64,000 nucleotides of DNA from Pyxicephalus adspersus (taxonomy: Eukaryota > Chordata > Amphibia > Anura > Pyxicephalidae). The stretch covers positions 96,447,283 to 96,511,282 of the forward strand of contig NC_092862.1 of assembly GCF_032062135.1 (NCBI RefSeq), given 5' to 3'. Below are positions 25,381 through 37,668 of this stretch, piece by piece. The first letter of the stretch is position 1, and every line of letters starts with the position of its first letter. The notes below the pieces were generated by a model. It searched no databases. It had not been told where the DNA came from and saw only the letters and a program-made list of their open reading frames with translations. A program made the position numbers and the translations under genes.

Positions 25381-26045
25381 TAATGTAATTTTTCATGCTG
25401 TTCACTCGGAGGAAAAAATACCTTACAAGTGTTAGCATGATAGCACATAATACATTTTTTGTTTATTAAACAACACTCCTTGATATTATTGTTTACCTGA
25501 GTACCACCCTACACCTATCTACCAGCAGAGCCAATGAGTAAGCTGGGAGTGCACCAGTCAATAGGAGAGCTCCCCAACATTTACATTTACCTGCATAGGC
25601 GATCTGGTAAATTTTAAGGAGGGCTCCTATTGTCTTGTAGTTGTTATGGAACACTCCTTGGCACATTCACAGGTTTTACAAATCAATTGTCAATTGGTAG
25701 ACTAATCAAGAATATCTTAATTTTTAATAGTTGTATAATTATTAGTTTTTAGTAGATTTATCATTTATTATTAATATCTTTAAATATTTATTATTTAATA
25801 TTGTATCTGATTTTTTTATGGAATCTAATTTGTAGACTATTAAACATATGTATAACTAAAATTGCGGGGTTTTATATGGTCCAACATTACACTTATTCAT
25901 TATAATTCAGAAGTTATCACTATGTTACAAATCCTTTAATAAACATATGTCCATTACATTACACATTAACAGCAAGAGAGAAGAAATAGCCACACTGGTA
26001 ATAAGATATTTCCATCCAAAAGAGCAATAAAGTCTGTTAGTCACC

Positions 26046-26084
26046 ACCTCAACACGATTCAAATAATATCTTCATCAGGAGGTG
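26046..26084 (-). ncRNA. Hammerhead-like core motif, copy 3 (canonical CTGATGA)
   Basis: Minus strand order: CACCTC, CTGATGA, AGATATTATTT (pairs AGAT/ATTT with one G-T), GAA, TCGTGT, T, GAGGTG. CACCTC and GAGGTG give a perfect 6-bp stem I. The base after GAA is T rather than the A expected to pair at stem III. Confidence 0.35.
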
Positions 26085-26117
26085 TGTCTATACTTTGTGC
26101 TTGCTGATGGCTATAAT

Positions 26118-26121
<4 letters not shown>

Positions 26122-26162
<41 letters not shown>

Positions 26163-26190
26163 TTATTAATAATATTATTAATAATAATAA
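26122..26190. repeat. (AT)n followed by (TAA)n microsatellite
   Basis: About 19 AT units to 26159, then TTATTAATAATAATAATAA-type sequence. Confidence 0.95.
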
Positions 26191-27540
26191 TAAATAGCAC
26201 TTAATTTCTTGTAAGATACATACTATTCAAAAAAATTACGCTTTTAAACCACAATATATATATATGAATTTACCAAACATATGAGACCCCAAAATAATCA
26301 CCTTACCTGGGATTTTCACATATCAGAGGGTTATTAACAGCCCCATAAAGATGAGAGACAAAGCAATGAAGACCTATCTAGGTCTAATTAGGTAACTGTT
26401 CTAGGATCACATTCATCATCTTTCAAGTTTTAGTTCAAACACCTTCCTGTGCAGCAAAAGACCATCCTGAAATGATAATAAGGAGCTAGTCTAAGATCAT
26501 GATAAGGAACTGCTCCTATCTATAGGTTATAAGAACTTATCATTGATTTCAGTTTGATTAATTCATTTATTCACTGGCCAATTAGAGCTAAGGGCTTGTT
26601 CAGACCAGCAGTGAAATCAGAAGCGAGACTTTGCGGCTTCTGCTACTCTACAAACTTCAGCCGAAAGAGAATACAACTGCTAGAACAGGGTTGGACAGAC
26701 CTCTGGACCAGCCGGGTGCATAAATCTGGACAGAAGTTTTTTTTACATGTTTTCCAGACGTTTTTGATGGCTGCAAGGAAGCGGTCCTAGGTGACAATGG
26801 CTGCACCCCTGGACAACCTTATCCTTTCCATCTGATCCCTCATGTGCAAGGGTGAAAGCATGGATAGATTTCTTACCAACAGAGAATGAAGAGATGGAAG
26901 CCTGGCAACAACAAAAGGGAAGGGGGGGGGGGTCATCATAAGTTTGGGTTTTAGTCCTTTGGTGTTAAACCAATGAGTATTTGGAGTCTGATATACTAGT
27001 TTTGCTTCAAAGGCAGCCAGGTGCATTGGTAGCCCAGATGAGGAACAAACCCTTTCAATGTGGTTAGAAAGGCAGTCCGGTGCATTTGCAGGCCAGGGGT
27101 TGGTGTAATGGGGGTCTGGTGGGTGGGGGCCCATTTGATATGTAAAAGCCCCCTTTAATAAGTGGGTCACCAGATTTCGGACTAGCAACTCAGGGAATGA
27201 ATTCAGGAAGTAAAGCGCAGTAATATCATTCCCTTCAGTCACCAGCTCAGCTGGGTAAATGAAAGCAAAAAAACCCCAAAACATTTAATTTTTGGTAAGA
27301 GCCAGCATTTTAGCCTAAAATTGTTCCCAGACCCCGGCTCTACAGAGCAGGCAGTAAATGCTGCATTTTTGTTACGCAGGTCAGAACATAGCCTTGGGGT
27401 TGAGGCCTTGCAGCCATTGCTGTGACTGTACTATGTCTGATATAAGCTATTATAACCTCATGTATTGTATGCTTTGTGTGAATTGAGCTCTATAATATCT
27501 CACACAGCAGGAACTATAGCTATAGTATGTGGAACTGCTC
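26191..27540. other. Upstream flank of the candidate promoter
   Basis: Contains a GGGCTTGTTCAGAC block (about 26590), also seen at 29238 and inverted at 24262, which marks a dispersed repeat. A 165-codon minus-strand frame at 26787-27284 lies in low-complexity and repeat-like DNA and has no recognisable domain. Confidence 0.5.
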
Positions 27541-27544
27541 TCCT

Positions 27545-27558
27545 GCGCCCCCTAGTGG
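27545..27558 (-). promoter_or_regulatory. CTCF core motif at the promoter edge
   Basis: On the minus strand this reads CCACTAGGGGGCGC, which fits all 14 positions of the vertebrate CTCF core CCASYAGRKGGCRS. It lies just upstream of the presumed stard3nl exon 1. Occupancy is not shown by sequence. Confidence 0.55.
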
Positions 27559-27599
27559 CTGCCGAGCAGCGGTGATAAAATGTCACGTCTGTGAGGGTG

Positions 27600-27742
27600 C
27601 CGGGATGCCGTATTGATGGTAATAGCAGGATTCCAGCTCTCTCACACCCTGCGCTTTGCTAGTTTCCTGCAGGCCGCCAAGACACGGCAGTGCAGCAGTG
27701 AGGAGTGCAGGTGCCGGAGGGACACACGTCTACACGACACAG
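27600..27742 (+). other. stard3nl: Candidate non-coding exon 1 of stard3nl
   Basis: The first coding exon has an acceptor in front of its ATG, so a 5' UTR exon must lie upstream. The best candidate is this short GC-richer, CpG-containing stretch ending in CACAG before GTATGG (donor at 27743). Nothing upstream of 49.2 kb looks as much like a vertebrate housekeeping 5' end. The left boundary (transcription start) is a guess and no TATA box is seen. Intron 1 would be about 21.5 kb. RNA evidence would be needed to fix the start; a promoter closer to 49 kb cannot be excluded. Confidence 0.55.
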
Positions 27743-30460
27743 GTATGGAGTGCAGGCGGAGGAGGTGGGGTCACACCGGGGAAGTGACGGGGACCCGGCA
27801 TGCTGAGACGTGACTGCTATGTGTGCGCTATAACGGGCCGGAGGAAAACAAGGCAGACCTCTGTGTACAGGCAATGTATAGGGCCGGCTGTGTGATAGAG
27901 AATTACCATGGATTCTATGATAGAGGTGCAGCTATGTAGAAGTATGATGTCTTCTATCAGCTCATCATTGGGGCCACTAAACTGATCATATGAAAAAACA
28001 CCCTCCATGAGATGAATATAATAAGGTCCTAATGCCAAGCTGCCATTGATTGGGGATCATTGAACAAATATCTGTGTGTGTCGGAGAACTATTAATCAAT
28101 AAGATATTAATGAATCCATGAATGATTGTATGTTTGGCCGCAAAGTAGGAAAACTGTGTGTGTAGCCCAGTATGTAATTTATTGATGAATTGCTGATTTA
28201 CAATCACTGTTGGGATCACACATTCCTGCGTATATGGCCAAGGCTGGCTAGCAATCTATGGCAGATCTGGTGATGATGACAGTGGAAGATCATGTGTTTA
28301 GGGATAAAGAAGTGGCCAAAGTATTATAGTGCGTATATCATACATACATACATTGAGGATGTACAGAAGGATACCTATAGGACGAGATCCAAGGATATCA
28401 AATATTATGGGCATGGAAGGTGTCCCAGCTGCATGTTCCTATCAGTCCAGCCATTCCCAACCTTTGTATTCCAGAGAAACCCTTCACATAATTTTCAGTT
28501 CTTGGAACCCCTGAATCATTGGGGGTCAGGAGAAGGATGACGCCTTGCCTTGGTGGTCAGTGGGAAAAATATGGTGGGAGTCAGAATACCACTCGTACAG
28601 ACACATAAAATGATCTTTGGGGTTACGCTGCTGGCTCTGCCAAGTAGAAATGTTTATTATCTAATGGAAGCCCGTTCAACCCCCAGGAACCTTCAATGGT
28701 ACCCAGAGATGCATGAAACCCTAGTAGAGAATAGCTGGTCCATTCTGCCTATTAAGAGAGGGAAATGGCCATTGGTTACATGACAATTCATGACCTAATA
28801 CATACCATACATACTGCCAAATTGCATTCAAAACCAATCGGAAAGATTTTATCTATAATCAGTTAGTTGGAGTTCTTAAAACACTGTGCACTTCTGATTA
28901 TTTTTCATGAATTATAAAGGAATTGGAATGCCAATCCTATTTGATGATTGATTCATTCACATGACACGCTTATACACCTTTAATAGTTATTTACCAACAT
29001 GACCAATCGGATACACAAACTGGAAGTTAAATACTGACTTCAGGTCTGATTGTGTTATCAGATTGGATGTCAGAATAGTTCTGTGTTTACTAGATTTAAG
29101 ACTTTAAATGAAAGAGATAAAGGGATTTAGACTTTGCTTCATCCTTTGAACATTGCAATACATTCCACACACAGAAAATGTTACTTATATAATGCAATAC
29201 AGGGGCTTCTTATGGAATTGACCAATTAGCCCTTTGACTAAGGGCTTGTTCAGATGAGTGGTAGGAACAGGTGTTCCCAAGAAATCAGAGTTTTAGCATC
29301 TTACAGCGGGCAGTACTGGACTGATCTCTACTCCCCCCATGTATTCCCTATGGGAGGCAATGGTTAGGACACCATGTATAGCATCTCAACTAGGGGCATG
29401 GTTTATGGGTGTGAGGAAGTGGTACATATACCACAACCTTCCTGCCTGTCTGTACTTTCACCAGTCACTTAACTTTGCCCATGTCTAAATATTGCATTGA
29501 TGATCTGCTATTTATGTTGTTGCTTCCTGCTCGAGGTACAATGTGATGGATTGCTGTGCTGCTTATGCTGTGTACAACCACTAAGCTTTTCATTCTGCAG
29601 CTGGAGCATTGTGTTTGTCCATAGCATAAGTGCAATCACCTTCCCCATGACGCAGGTCAGTTTAGCAATCTATGAGGTTATCCCTGCCCGATCCACATCA
29701 CTGGTGGGACCAGTCTGGGTTCATGGTGCTATCTGGCAAGTTCAAGGTCACTTCAGTTCATCCACACTTCCTTGTGCAGATTCTGTTTTTATGTATATGA
29801 CTAGTATTTGTCCACAAATCAAACAACCGGTCCATGTAGTGTTCTCACCTTGAATACCTTAACCAAAAGTCCTTGTTGGAGAGTACTTTCAGGATGATGG
29901 TCATGGCAGGGTGTCTGTCCTCAAACTGGGCTGATAGTAACTGCAATGAAGACCCAGCTGAAGCAGCCAAATGCAGGTCAGAAGGATGTCATCTGCACAT
30001 CAGATAAGTCCTGTAAATGCCAACTGAATTATCTTGGCAAGTTGTATTTTCTTATCAACAAAAAACCTAACTTACACATGGTTTTGTTTCTCCTTCACAT
30101 CCTCCCACTTCTAGTTGGTATTAAGCCTAGTGACTGGCTGCTCATGTGCTTCAATGTGGTTACAGCAAGGGAGTGCCATTGTTTTACCAATACCTAATAC
30201 CAGGTCTTTCTTAAAGTGTAAATGGGGACAGGCAGGAAAGTGTGGAAGGTAAAAAATGCACCTTAGATCCCCTAAGGAAAGGGAACCTGTCACATTCCCC
30301 AGCATGCCCAAAAACTAAGCATTTTCAGAGCTATTTTGTAAATAGCAATCACGTGGATCACTCTGTGATGCACACTATGACATCCTCAGGTGTTTTACTG
30401 TATAAACATGTTCCTCATTTGAGTGCTATAGGTAGTTTAGAGATAGAACTAGGTGGATAA

Positions 30461-30705
30461 TGCGCAGTGAGATCGGCAAATTTTTTTCCAACCTACGTCA
30501 CCCAATCTCACGCCTGGGTGATGTAGGAAGAAAAGGCGAAGATGGCAGCGCCCAGCGCACCGGCTTGGAGACGGCTACCGGGATGACGTGGGACCCGATA
30601 GAAGAGACCTCCAGACCAATCTACTGCGCTGCAGGATTGAAGGATTGAAGTAGATTTTTTTTTGTTTTGTCCATTTTTCAGTTTGCTTCCTCTTTAGGTC
30701 AACTG
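30461..30705 (+). repeat. Dispersed repeat, GATGGCAGCG family, copy 2 (5' truncated)
   Basis: Starts at TGCGCAGTGAGATCGGCA, the middle of the full-length family, and runs through AAGATGGCAGCGCCCAGCGC to a T-rich end. Same orientation as the other two copies. Confidence 0.75.
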
Positions 30706-31027
30706 TATATACTTCTGGTTTGGCGTCATGGAGCTGTAGCATTATTTTCCTAGTCCATAGACTAGTTGTAATAATAATGTGTAATACCAAATACAAACCA
30801 TGATCTGTAGGTTAACACAGTGATGTGGAGTAAAGGTTTTGATATGACAGTGTGGTTAATTTAATTGAACAATCAAGCAAACTAAAAAAATATTTTTGTA
30901 TATTAGCCCCCAGTAATGGGACAGCTCTCTCATGTAGCATGCATGCAGCCTCTTGTATCAACAATCTGTCACATTATAGCAGACTAAACTGTTGGCAATC
31001 TCCTGTAACAGAAATCAGCTGTAGCTG

Positions 31028-31152
31028 TCATGGATCTGCCAGTACGGATCCATGAGCGACGTTGAATTGCCCCTGTACATGTCAGATTCTTGTCTGAGAT
31101 GAACCTGACAGCTCGTATCGGCCAAGAATCATCTGACGTGTGTACGCAGCCT
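31028..31152. mobile_element. GTACACA-ended MITE, right half only
   Basis: GATCTGCCAGTACGGATCCA, then GAGCGACGTTGAA, CAGATTCTTGTCTGA and ACGTGTGTACGCAGCC follow the right half of 44607-44920. Confidence 0.7.
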
Positions 31153-31803
31153 TAGTTGGCAGTTCTCTCTTACTGCGGAATCTGTGCTGTTTGTTATATT
31201 ATTGGATCCATGATGAGCCCCAGCATTCTTCTGTGGGTTCAGCTGTAGTCCTGGTAAAGTGATTGAGTGCATATGGGAGACAATTTTTGAAGCTGGGGTA
31301 GACTGCAATTCAGTTCCTAAAAGCAACAAAGCGATTTTGGTAGCTTGGTGCTGTGGGACGATTTGTGCTGCAGCCGCGTGCAAATGTGGTCACCTGTGGT
31401 GCGGTTTGCTGCTCCCAGGCAAGCAAAATTTAACACAACAAAAAAATTATTTTGGTTCAGTTCAGTTTCATTTGTCTATAGGAGCACTTTTTAAAACAAA
31501 AAGTAATGTATTGGTCAACTCCCCATTTAGTGTAATTTATTAATATTAGATTCTTTTGTCGAAACCATAATTTAAAACAACTGTATAGTAATGGTTTGCT
31601 GACCACTCATGTAATGAGTATATGCACGTCAGAATCCTAGTTTTGAAACAATCGGCTACCAATTGGCTATCCTGTAAAATAAACAAGTTTATTTTTGAGG
31701 CTCTTCTACAGTTCTTCAGACTTTCACCTGCTCCTAAAATTATCAGTAGATTACATTTACACAATGCTGGCAGACAATTTATAGTGAAGCTTTTCCAGTC
31801 TTA

Positions 31804-32206
31804 GCCTATGTACACACGTGAAATAATTGTCGTTAGAAAACGAACGATTATTGTCCGATCAATGATTATTCACAATTATTTTGATTGATTGTATTGTGCA
31901 CGATTCTGTACATGCTGAAACGATACAATCCTTCAAATTTAATCCACCAATAATGTACATTTATAAGATACGATCGTCTGAATGATGCAGGAAGTGACGT
32001 GTACCAGAGAAAGTGTACCGCAGAACAATCACTGAACGACCATACACTCGATAGATAGGGAATGATCGTTTCCCAATCCGCTGGAACGGTCGTTCGTTTC
32101 CAGCGACATTCATCTGTGTCGTTGTTCACTTTTTTTGTAACCAATTATCGGACGATCGTGAGTCATTAGTTTCCAACGATAATTTTTGCAGGTGTGTAGA
32201 TAGCCC
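31804..32206. mobile_element. GTACACA-ended inverted-repeat element, longer variant
   Basis: Begins GCCTATGTACACACGTGA and ends GGTGTGTAGATAGCC. Subterminal inverted parts ATTGTCGTTAGAAAACGAAC (left) and TTCCAACGATAATTTTTGCA (right) mirror each other. About 400 bp, no coding capacity. The interior differs from the other three copies. Confidence 0.7.
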
Positions 32207-32974
32207 TATTCTGCTGAAACTATTTGTATAATGTTATCAAGGAAAACACAAGTCTTGCGTATGTGGGAAAAGATCACACACTATGAAGATAAAATGAGGC
32301 TAAGGGTCATGTTTGGCCTTGTCATATGGTCTTGTTACCCAGATAAGGATGAAGGTCTTAGCAGCAGACAAATCTTCCTTATGTATTAGTAAGGTATGCA
32401 AATCTGTCAAGTACTTGACATTTTTTGTTTTGTGTGTGTGTGTAAGCGCTGTTCATAGTGTTACAAATGGAGCTTGTTTTCAGTAGTATTTGTAGTAGTG
32501 CATTGGATTTCCATACCATTTTAAACGTTTGAACAGATTAAATCTGGCCGAGCATTACATTTTTGTTTTAGATTAAGTGGGCAAGGATTGGATTAGAGCC
32601 ATAATACGGTTTTATTGCTGTCTTTCTCATTATAATCTTTCGCTTTTTGTTGAATGGGAACTGACCTTCCAAAGTGAAGAAATGTTGTTATGAAATATTG
32701 CAATTTGGTGATTTTTTTTTTTCTATTTTGCAGAGAACAGTAACATTAAAGTGCTATAGGAATAACAGCCATTGAGTAGTTGTTTAAATTGTGTGTGGTC
32801 TAGCTGAGCTATTATGGAAACTAGTGTTCATTCATGTTTTTTAATTCAGATTTTACATTTCAAAATGTGTTGTCATTTTTGGTATATGTTTAAACAAGTT
32901 CTTTCGAGTATAACTATATTTCAGTTTTAAGACCAACTCCATGGTCTCTGTTTAAAAAATGGGGAACCAACCTT

Positions 32975-33040
32975 CCCTGGTGGGAATCTTTCAGGTACAT
33001 GTGTTTTAATAGTAATTGATAGTCCATAAAGAATATTTAG
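32975..33040. mobile_element. Diverged MITE fragment, related to 13304-13456
   Basis: GGGAATCTTTCAGGTACATG, GTGTTTTAATAGTAATTGAT and AGTCCATAAAGAATATT follow the middle of that family in order. Confidence 0.5.
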
Positions 33041-33507
33041 GATTGTGTCCCCTGCATTTTCTTTGCTTATTTATTGCAAGCTGCCCTCGGATGTCGAGGG
33101 ACTGGTCAGTCCAGTGTCAGATAATATGACTGGGAAAGGTTGCTTGCTAGGTGAGCACCAAATAAAAGATAAATGGAAGGGTTACCTTGCTAAAAGCAGA
33201 TGCCATCTGGCGTGTGAAGACACTTGTTTTGAACATGGAATCTATGCTTTAGCCACTGATATGTAACAAGTACGTAGATAAGTATGTAACAAATATTAGA
33301 TAATGGTTACCATTTCTCTGACAATATTGATATACGTACCTGTACAAGGTCTGTGATCCAGTAAGTGATAAAGTGAGTTGGCTGGATCATTGAGCTAGCA
33401 TTTTCAGAAGGTGGTCAGCTAATTCAGTACTGCTTCTCTGATAACAAGTTTACATTAGGCTAAAGACATGCCATTTGCACATATTAATATTTATAATAGT
33501 GCTGTGT

Positions 33508-33630
33508 TACATGGTTACATAGTAGGTTAGGTTGAAAAAAAGTCCATCAAGTTCAACCTCTAGGGAAATAAACATATCCCAGATATAACCCTGGAAGACA
33601 TAGTTGGTCCAGAGGAAGGCAAAAAAAAAC
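33508..33630 (+). repeat. Dispersed repeat (GTAGGTTAGGTTGAAAAAA family), + copy
   Basis: ACATAGTAGGTTAGGTTGAA, then AGTCCATCAAGTTCAACCTC and GGTCCAGAGGAAGGC. The same block occurs inverted at 21210-21325. Confidence 0.7.
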
Positions 33631-34712
33631 ATTGGTACAATTTGCTTCAACATTTTTTCAGCTTTCATTGTGGCAAGAGGAGAAACTGGAAGCAAGAACT
33701 GGTATTACTATAGTTTAGCTTCGATTCAGATGAATTTTTCTCCAATCAAAGTTTACAGTGCAAATGTCATTATTATACCATTTATGATATATTTATCTGG
33801 TAAAAGGATTTTTTTCATGTTTGCATCTAGACATTTGAGATTGAATGTAATCAATGTGAACAAGAATAAATGAGGATAACCTTAGTGAAACATAAAACTA
33901 AGCTGCGATTTATGTAGAGATCAATGTTTACCTTGTAATGAGCCAGCAGAAATGCATAACTTAGAGATATAGAGTATAAGGAAGACTGCTAAGAACTAAA
34001 GGAAAAAGTGGAAAAATCAACTAAATCACATAGCAAGAACAAATAGAAAAACCAGAGACAGCATTACGGAAATGAAGTACTACAGAACCATCAAGGGTAA
34101 GGACATTCTGCTGCAGACATAAACACATCTAAACAAGTCAAGCATATATACATAGAAAGATAAAAAAAATTAAGTGACATTTACTAAAACGGTCGCAGAA
34201 GAAATGTCCCTGTAAAGGTAACACTTCTTTTATTCAGAGAAAAACCAGCTAAAGTCTTTAGCGGTAACTAAGTGTTGATCTTCTGTTTCATTGCAGTTTT
34301 CACTAGTTTCTTCTCTTGACCCCCATGTTATTACAAGAAATACTAGTGATGATGTGGAAGTCCAGGGATTGAACCAGTGAGTCCTGCAAAGGACAAAAAG
34401 ATCAACACTTGTGGTTCCTGCACATTTCAGCTGGAGATTTCTTTACATTTGGATTAGAATGGAACATAGTGTTGCTTTACTGATACAGAATGTTTTTTGC
34501 ATGGAAACAGGGTCATTTTAAAGAATGGAAGATTGTATATCCACAAAATAATCAGGGTTTTATTAGACTGAGAGTAAATATCTCCATCTATTTTCTAATA
34601 TACTTTGCGGTACTGCTGCATAATGCAGTTTGCCTATTCAAAAATATGAATATTATGGAGAGAAATCTATGATTTGAGAAGGGTCCATCATGTGTCTTGC
34701 CAGTCCTTCCAG

Positions 34713-34717
<5 letters not shown>

Positions 34718-34750
<33 letters not shown>
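34718..34750. repeat. Poly-T run (about 33 T)
   Basis: A long T homopolymer after CCAGTGTA; possibly the A tail of a minus-strand retroelement, but no element is identified next to it. Confidence 0.9.
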
Positions 34751-34753
<3 letters not shown>

Positions 34754-35189
34754 GCGGTTTGCTACCTTTTTTTCCTTACCCAGCTTTTTGGCAGCTCCTT
34801 GCTTCTCTGCAGCTGGTGAGTATATCTGGCCCCTTCAGGTATTGAAGAACAGGTAAACAGTAGTAACTTATGTATAGAGCTGTAAGGGCCAAATTCTATA
34901 CTTTTTTGAGTTACCAATTATTATACCCAATATCTAGGAAAACTATGTTTACATGACTAAAAAGCCCCTCTTTTTCTGTTTTCTGTACAATTTATAGTAT
35001 ATATACTGGGGCTGGCATTCGTCTTTTGATTACCCAAAAAAAAAGGAAAGACAGCAATCTATATTTGGTAGCTAATGATGATTTGCAGTTTGTCATTATT
35101 TATTTTAAAACTTTTATATAATCTCTATATGTAAAAATAACTCAATCTCTTCTATCTCTAAATTGTTCTTATTGTGTTTGTAAGGTAAA

Positions 35190-35600
35190 ATCTTAATTTC
35201 CGTAAAACCCATTAAAAGAATACACAGAAAAGCCGTCATCTGACAGAGTACATAGGTCTAGTGCTAGTGTGCCATAAAGTTAATTTTTTTTAACTTTTAA
35301 GATTATTTTATAAGCTGTGTTTAGTTTTCACAGAGATGTGGTACTCCAAGCCAGGTTACTCAACCTCTTTACTTTTCCTTTGGGTGTTTTTGTTCAAATA
35401 TTCAAAAAACTGGTATTTCTTCTATATTTAGCCTGAGACAATATCTTGACTTCTATAAACCCTATCATAAAAAGAATACACAGATGAGCAGTCAGCTGAC
35501 TGGGTGCATAGGTCTCGTACTAGTGTGCTTTGGAGTTTATATGACTTTTATAGGCGTCTTTCAGTTGTCACAGGGATGTGATATTCAGAGCAGAACTGCA
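35190..35600. repeat. Imperfect duplication of about 170 bp, offset about 255 bp
   Basis: Copies at about 35190-35355 and 35440-35597 share AAAGAATACACAGA, CATAGGTCT, CTAGTGTGC and TCACAG-GATGTG in order, with many substitutions. An old local duplication inside intron 1. Confidence 0.75.
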
Positions 35601-36423
35601 GAAACTGTCATGGAAACGTAGTCATTAGCAAGAAGATATCTCTGCCTGTATTTACCTAAAGTAGAACCTGACAAAAATTAAAATAGAAAATGTTCATATT
35701 AGGAGTACTGAAAATTGAATAATTTTGTGTATATGCTGTAAATATTTTGCTTGATGGAGCAATGTAACGTCATCTGAATGGTAAGGAAATTAGATCAATC
35801 TAACAAAGTGTTTGGGTGGGCAGGGTTGGGACCTTTGTTAGATTCCTATTTCTATGTCATTGCCCCCCATTCCCTTTACTTCTTAGGGTTAAAGAAATGC
35901 CCACTTTGAGTTACAACAGTATGTAGTTACTCATATGTTGTCTATGGATGTATTGCATGGATTCAGATTATGTGTACATCCAGTGTTCCCACAGAGGAAG
36001 GCATCAGCATGACTATTTGGCCATTTGAGAGGAGTAATTAGCCCTAATTATCTAATGTTTCCCTTGTGCTGGAAACATCTGCTATCATTGGGTGTCTTGC
36101 AAACCCTTCATTGACAGCAACTAAAATATAATGTTTCTGAATCCTTTACATTATCTGCTATTTCAGGTGAGCTTTCAACCTAACTTCATACACAGCTACT
36201 TCAGTTGTTGTGAGCATACAAACTCCATGCAGATCACGAGAAGCTAATGTACACTGCTGCTGGCAGGGGATCAGCTTGTATCCACACTCTTACCTTTTTT
36301 CCTACTTGCCGGTTTTGCCCAATTGAGCAAATGCTCAAACAGAATTTGCAATATGAAACAGAGTAATATGAGACTTTTTTCCAATCTAAAACTTATTACA
36401 GCAGCAAAGAACCCTTGATTCTT

Positions 36424-36667
36424 GGGCTACGTACACATGTTCAGTAATTGTCATTGTACAAAAGACTGAAAGAGCGCTGTACATACAGTGCCGTTCTGTT
36501 CTATGAAGAGGAGAGGGAGAATGACAGGGCGGCACCCCGCTGCACTCTTTCCCCCTTACTTGCATTATGATCGTTCATCGTAAGGTTGGATGGGCACTAT
36601 ACACATGTAAATAATATATAGTATAGTATAATTGGACAAGAATCATCTGACATGTGTACATAGCCTT
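36424..36667. mobile_element. GTACACA-ended MITE, second full copy
   Basis: Left GGGCTACGTACACATGTTCA, interior CAAAAGACTGAAAGAGCGCT, right AGAATCATCTGACATGTGTA then CATAGCC. Same orientation as 44607-44920. Confidence 0.75.
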
Positions 36668-37668
36668 AGTTCATCTAATTTTATTATGGAAGTTCAAACC
36701 GCGCAATTAGCATATAAAGTAAATATTTGTAAAACTAATACCTAAAACCTTAACAGGGTAACAACATTTCAGAAGTCATGTTCTTAAAATTATATCTAAG
36801 TGGCCTAGATGATGTACATCCCAAGGTTCCATTATTGTCACCGGTAGGAAACCTGCACTCAGAAATTATCTATAGCAGCCTTTTGCAATTTTTGGCAGTT
36901 GGGAAGGTAAAGCTACCAATCCTCCGCACAATACTGTTTATTTTACAGCTTGCACTTTGATCACACCACTTGTTGTGCAAGTAAGACAATTAATTATCTC
37001 AGCAGTAACCTGTACATATTTGAGGAAGTGTGGCTTGGCCACTACCTTCTGACACATTTTCTTCCTCATGTGATTGTGTTATGGCCTAAAGTGTTTATAA
37101 ATTCTTTTTTTTTCCCCCTTTGAAAGATATGGCAAACTTGTGTCCGTATAAACCGTGCTGCACATACAAATAAATTACTATGAATTAGAAAACAAAGGAG
37201 CTACAGCTTGTCCATTTATACTTCCTATGTAACCTTTCTATCAATCTAAAGTTTTTTTAAAAAATGTTTTTTAATTCCACATCTTTTAAGAGCTCCATTT
37301 TGCTATTACATATTCTGCTGTGGCTATGGAGCAGTCAACTCTCCTTCTTTTGTTTCAATCAGTTTTATTAGAATTTTTGAAAAGTCAGTACATAAAAGAA
37401 AATATCACGTATATGAACAAAACAAAAAGGGAGGACAAAAAATTCTCCCTTAATATCAAGTACAAACAGTATGAAAACACATGTGACATTTTACATTTAA
37501 CAATTGTCTAACAGTGCAAATGAGTGCTTATACGTCTGCCGTAACATAAAAACCTGGGGTAAGGGGAGATACAACAGTAAAATATTCATATCTAAAAAGA
37601 GCAGGAAAAACACATACCCCTGTGTTAATTGGAATAGCGAAACTAATCCAACACATGTATTTAGTGTA

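Larger units (their letters stand above)
27541..27800 (+). promoter_or_regulatory. stard3nl: Candidate CpG-containing promoter of stard3nl
   Basis: This block is richer in G+C and CpG than the AT-rich DNA on both sides and contains GCCGAGCAGCGG, GTCACGTCTG and GGACCCGGCATG. It also holds a full match to the CTCF core motif at its upstream edge. Its position before a good donor site, on the strand of the only gene, suggests a TATA-less housekeeping promoter. It is short for a vertebrate CpG island. Confidence 0.5.

Noticed and set aside
26787..27284. 165-codon minus-strand open frame, the longest outside the LINE
   Set aside because: No domain or family recognised. Its length is helped by low-stop GC-rich repeat-like DNA and a G run, and there is no splice or promoter context on that strand.
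1..27540. Expected upstream neighbour (EPDR1 lies next to STARD3NL in mammals)
   Set aside because: I looked for an ependymin-related exon and found none that I could support. The upstream gene is probably outside the window.
29497..29853. 118-codon plus-strand frame with many Cys and hydrophobic residues
   Set aside because: Composition follows T-rich DNA; no motif, no conserved context and no splice signals at its edges.
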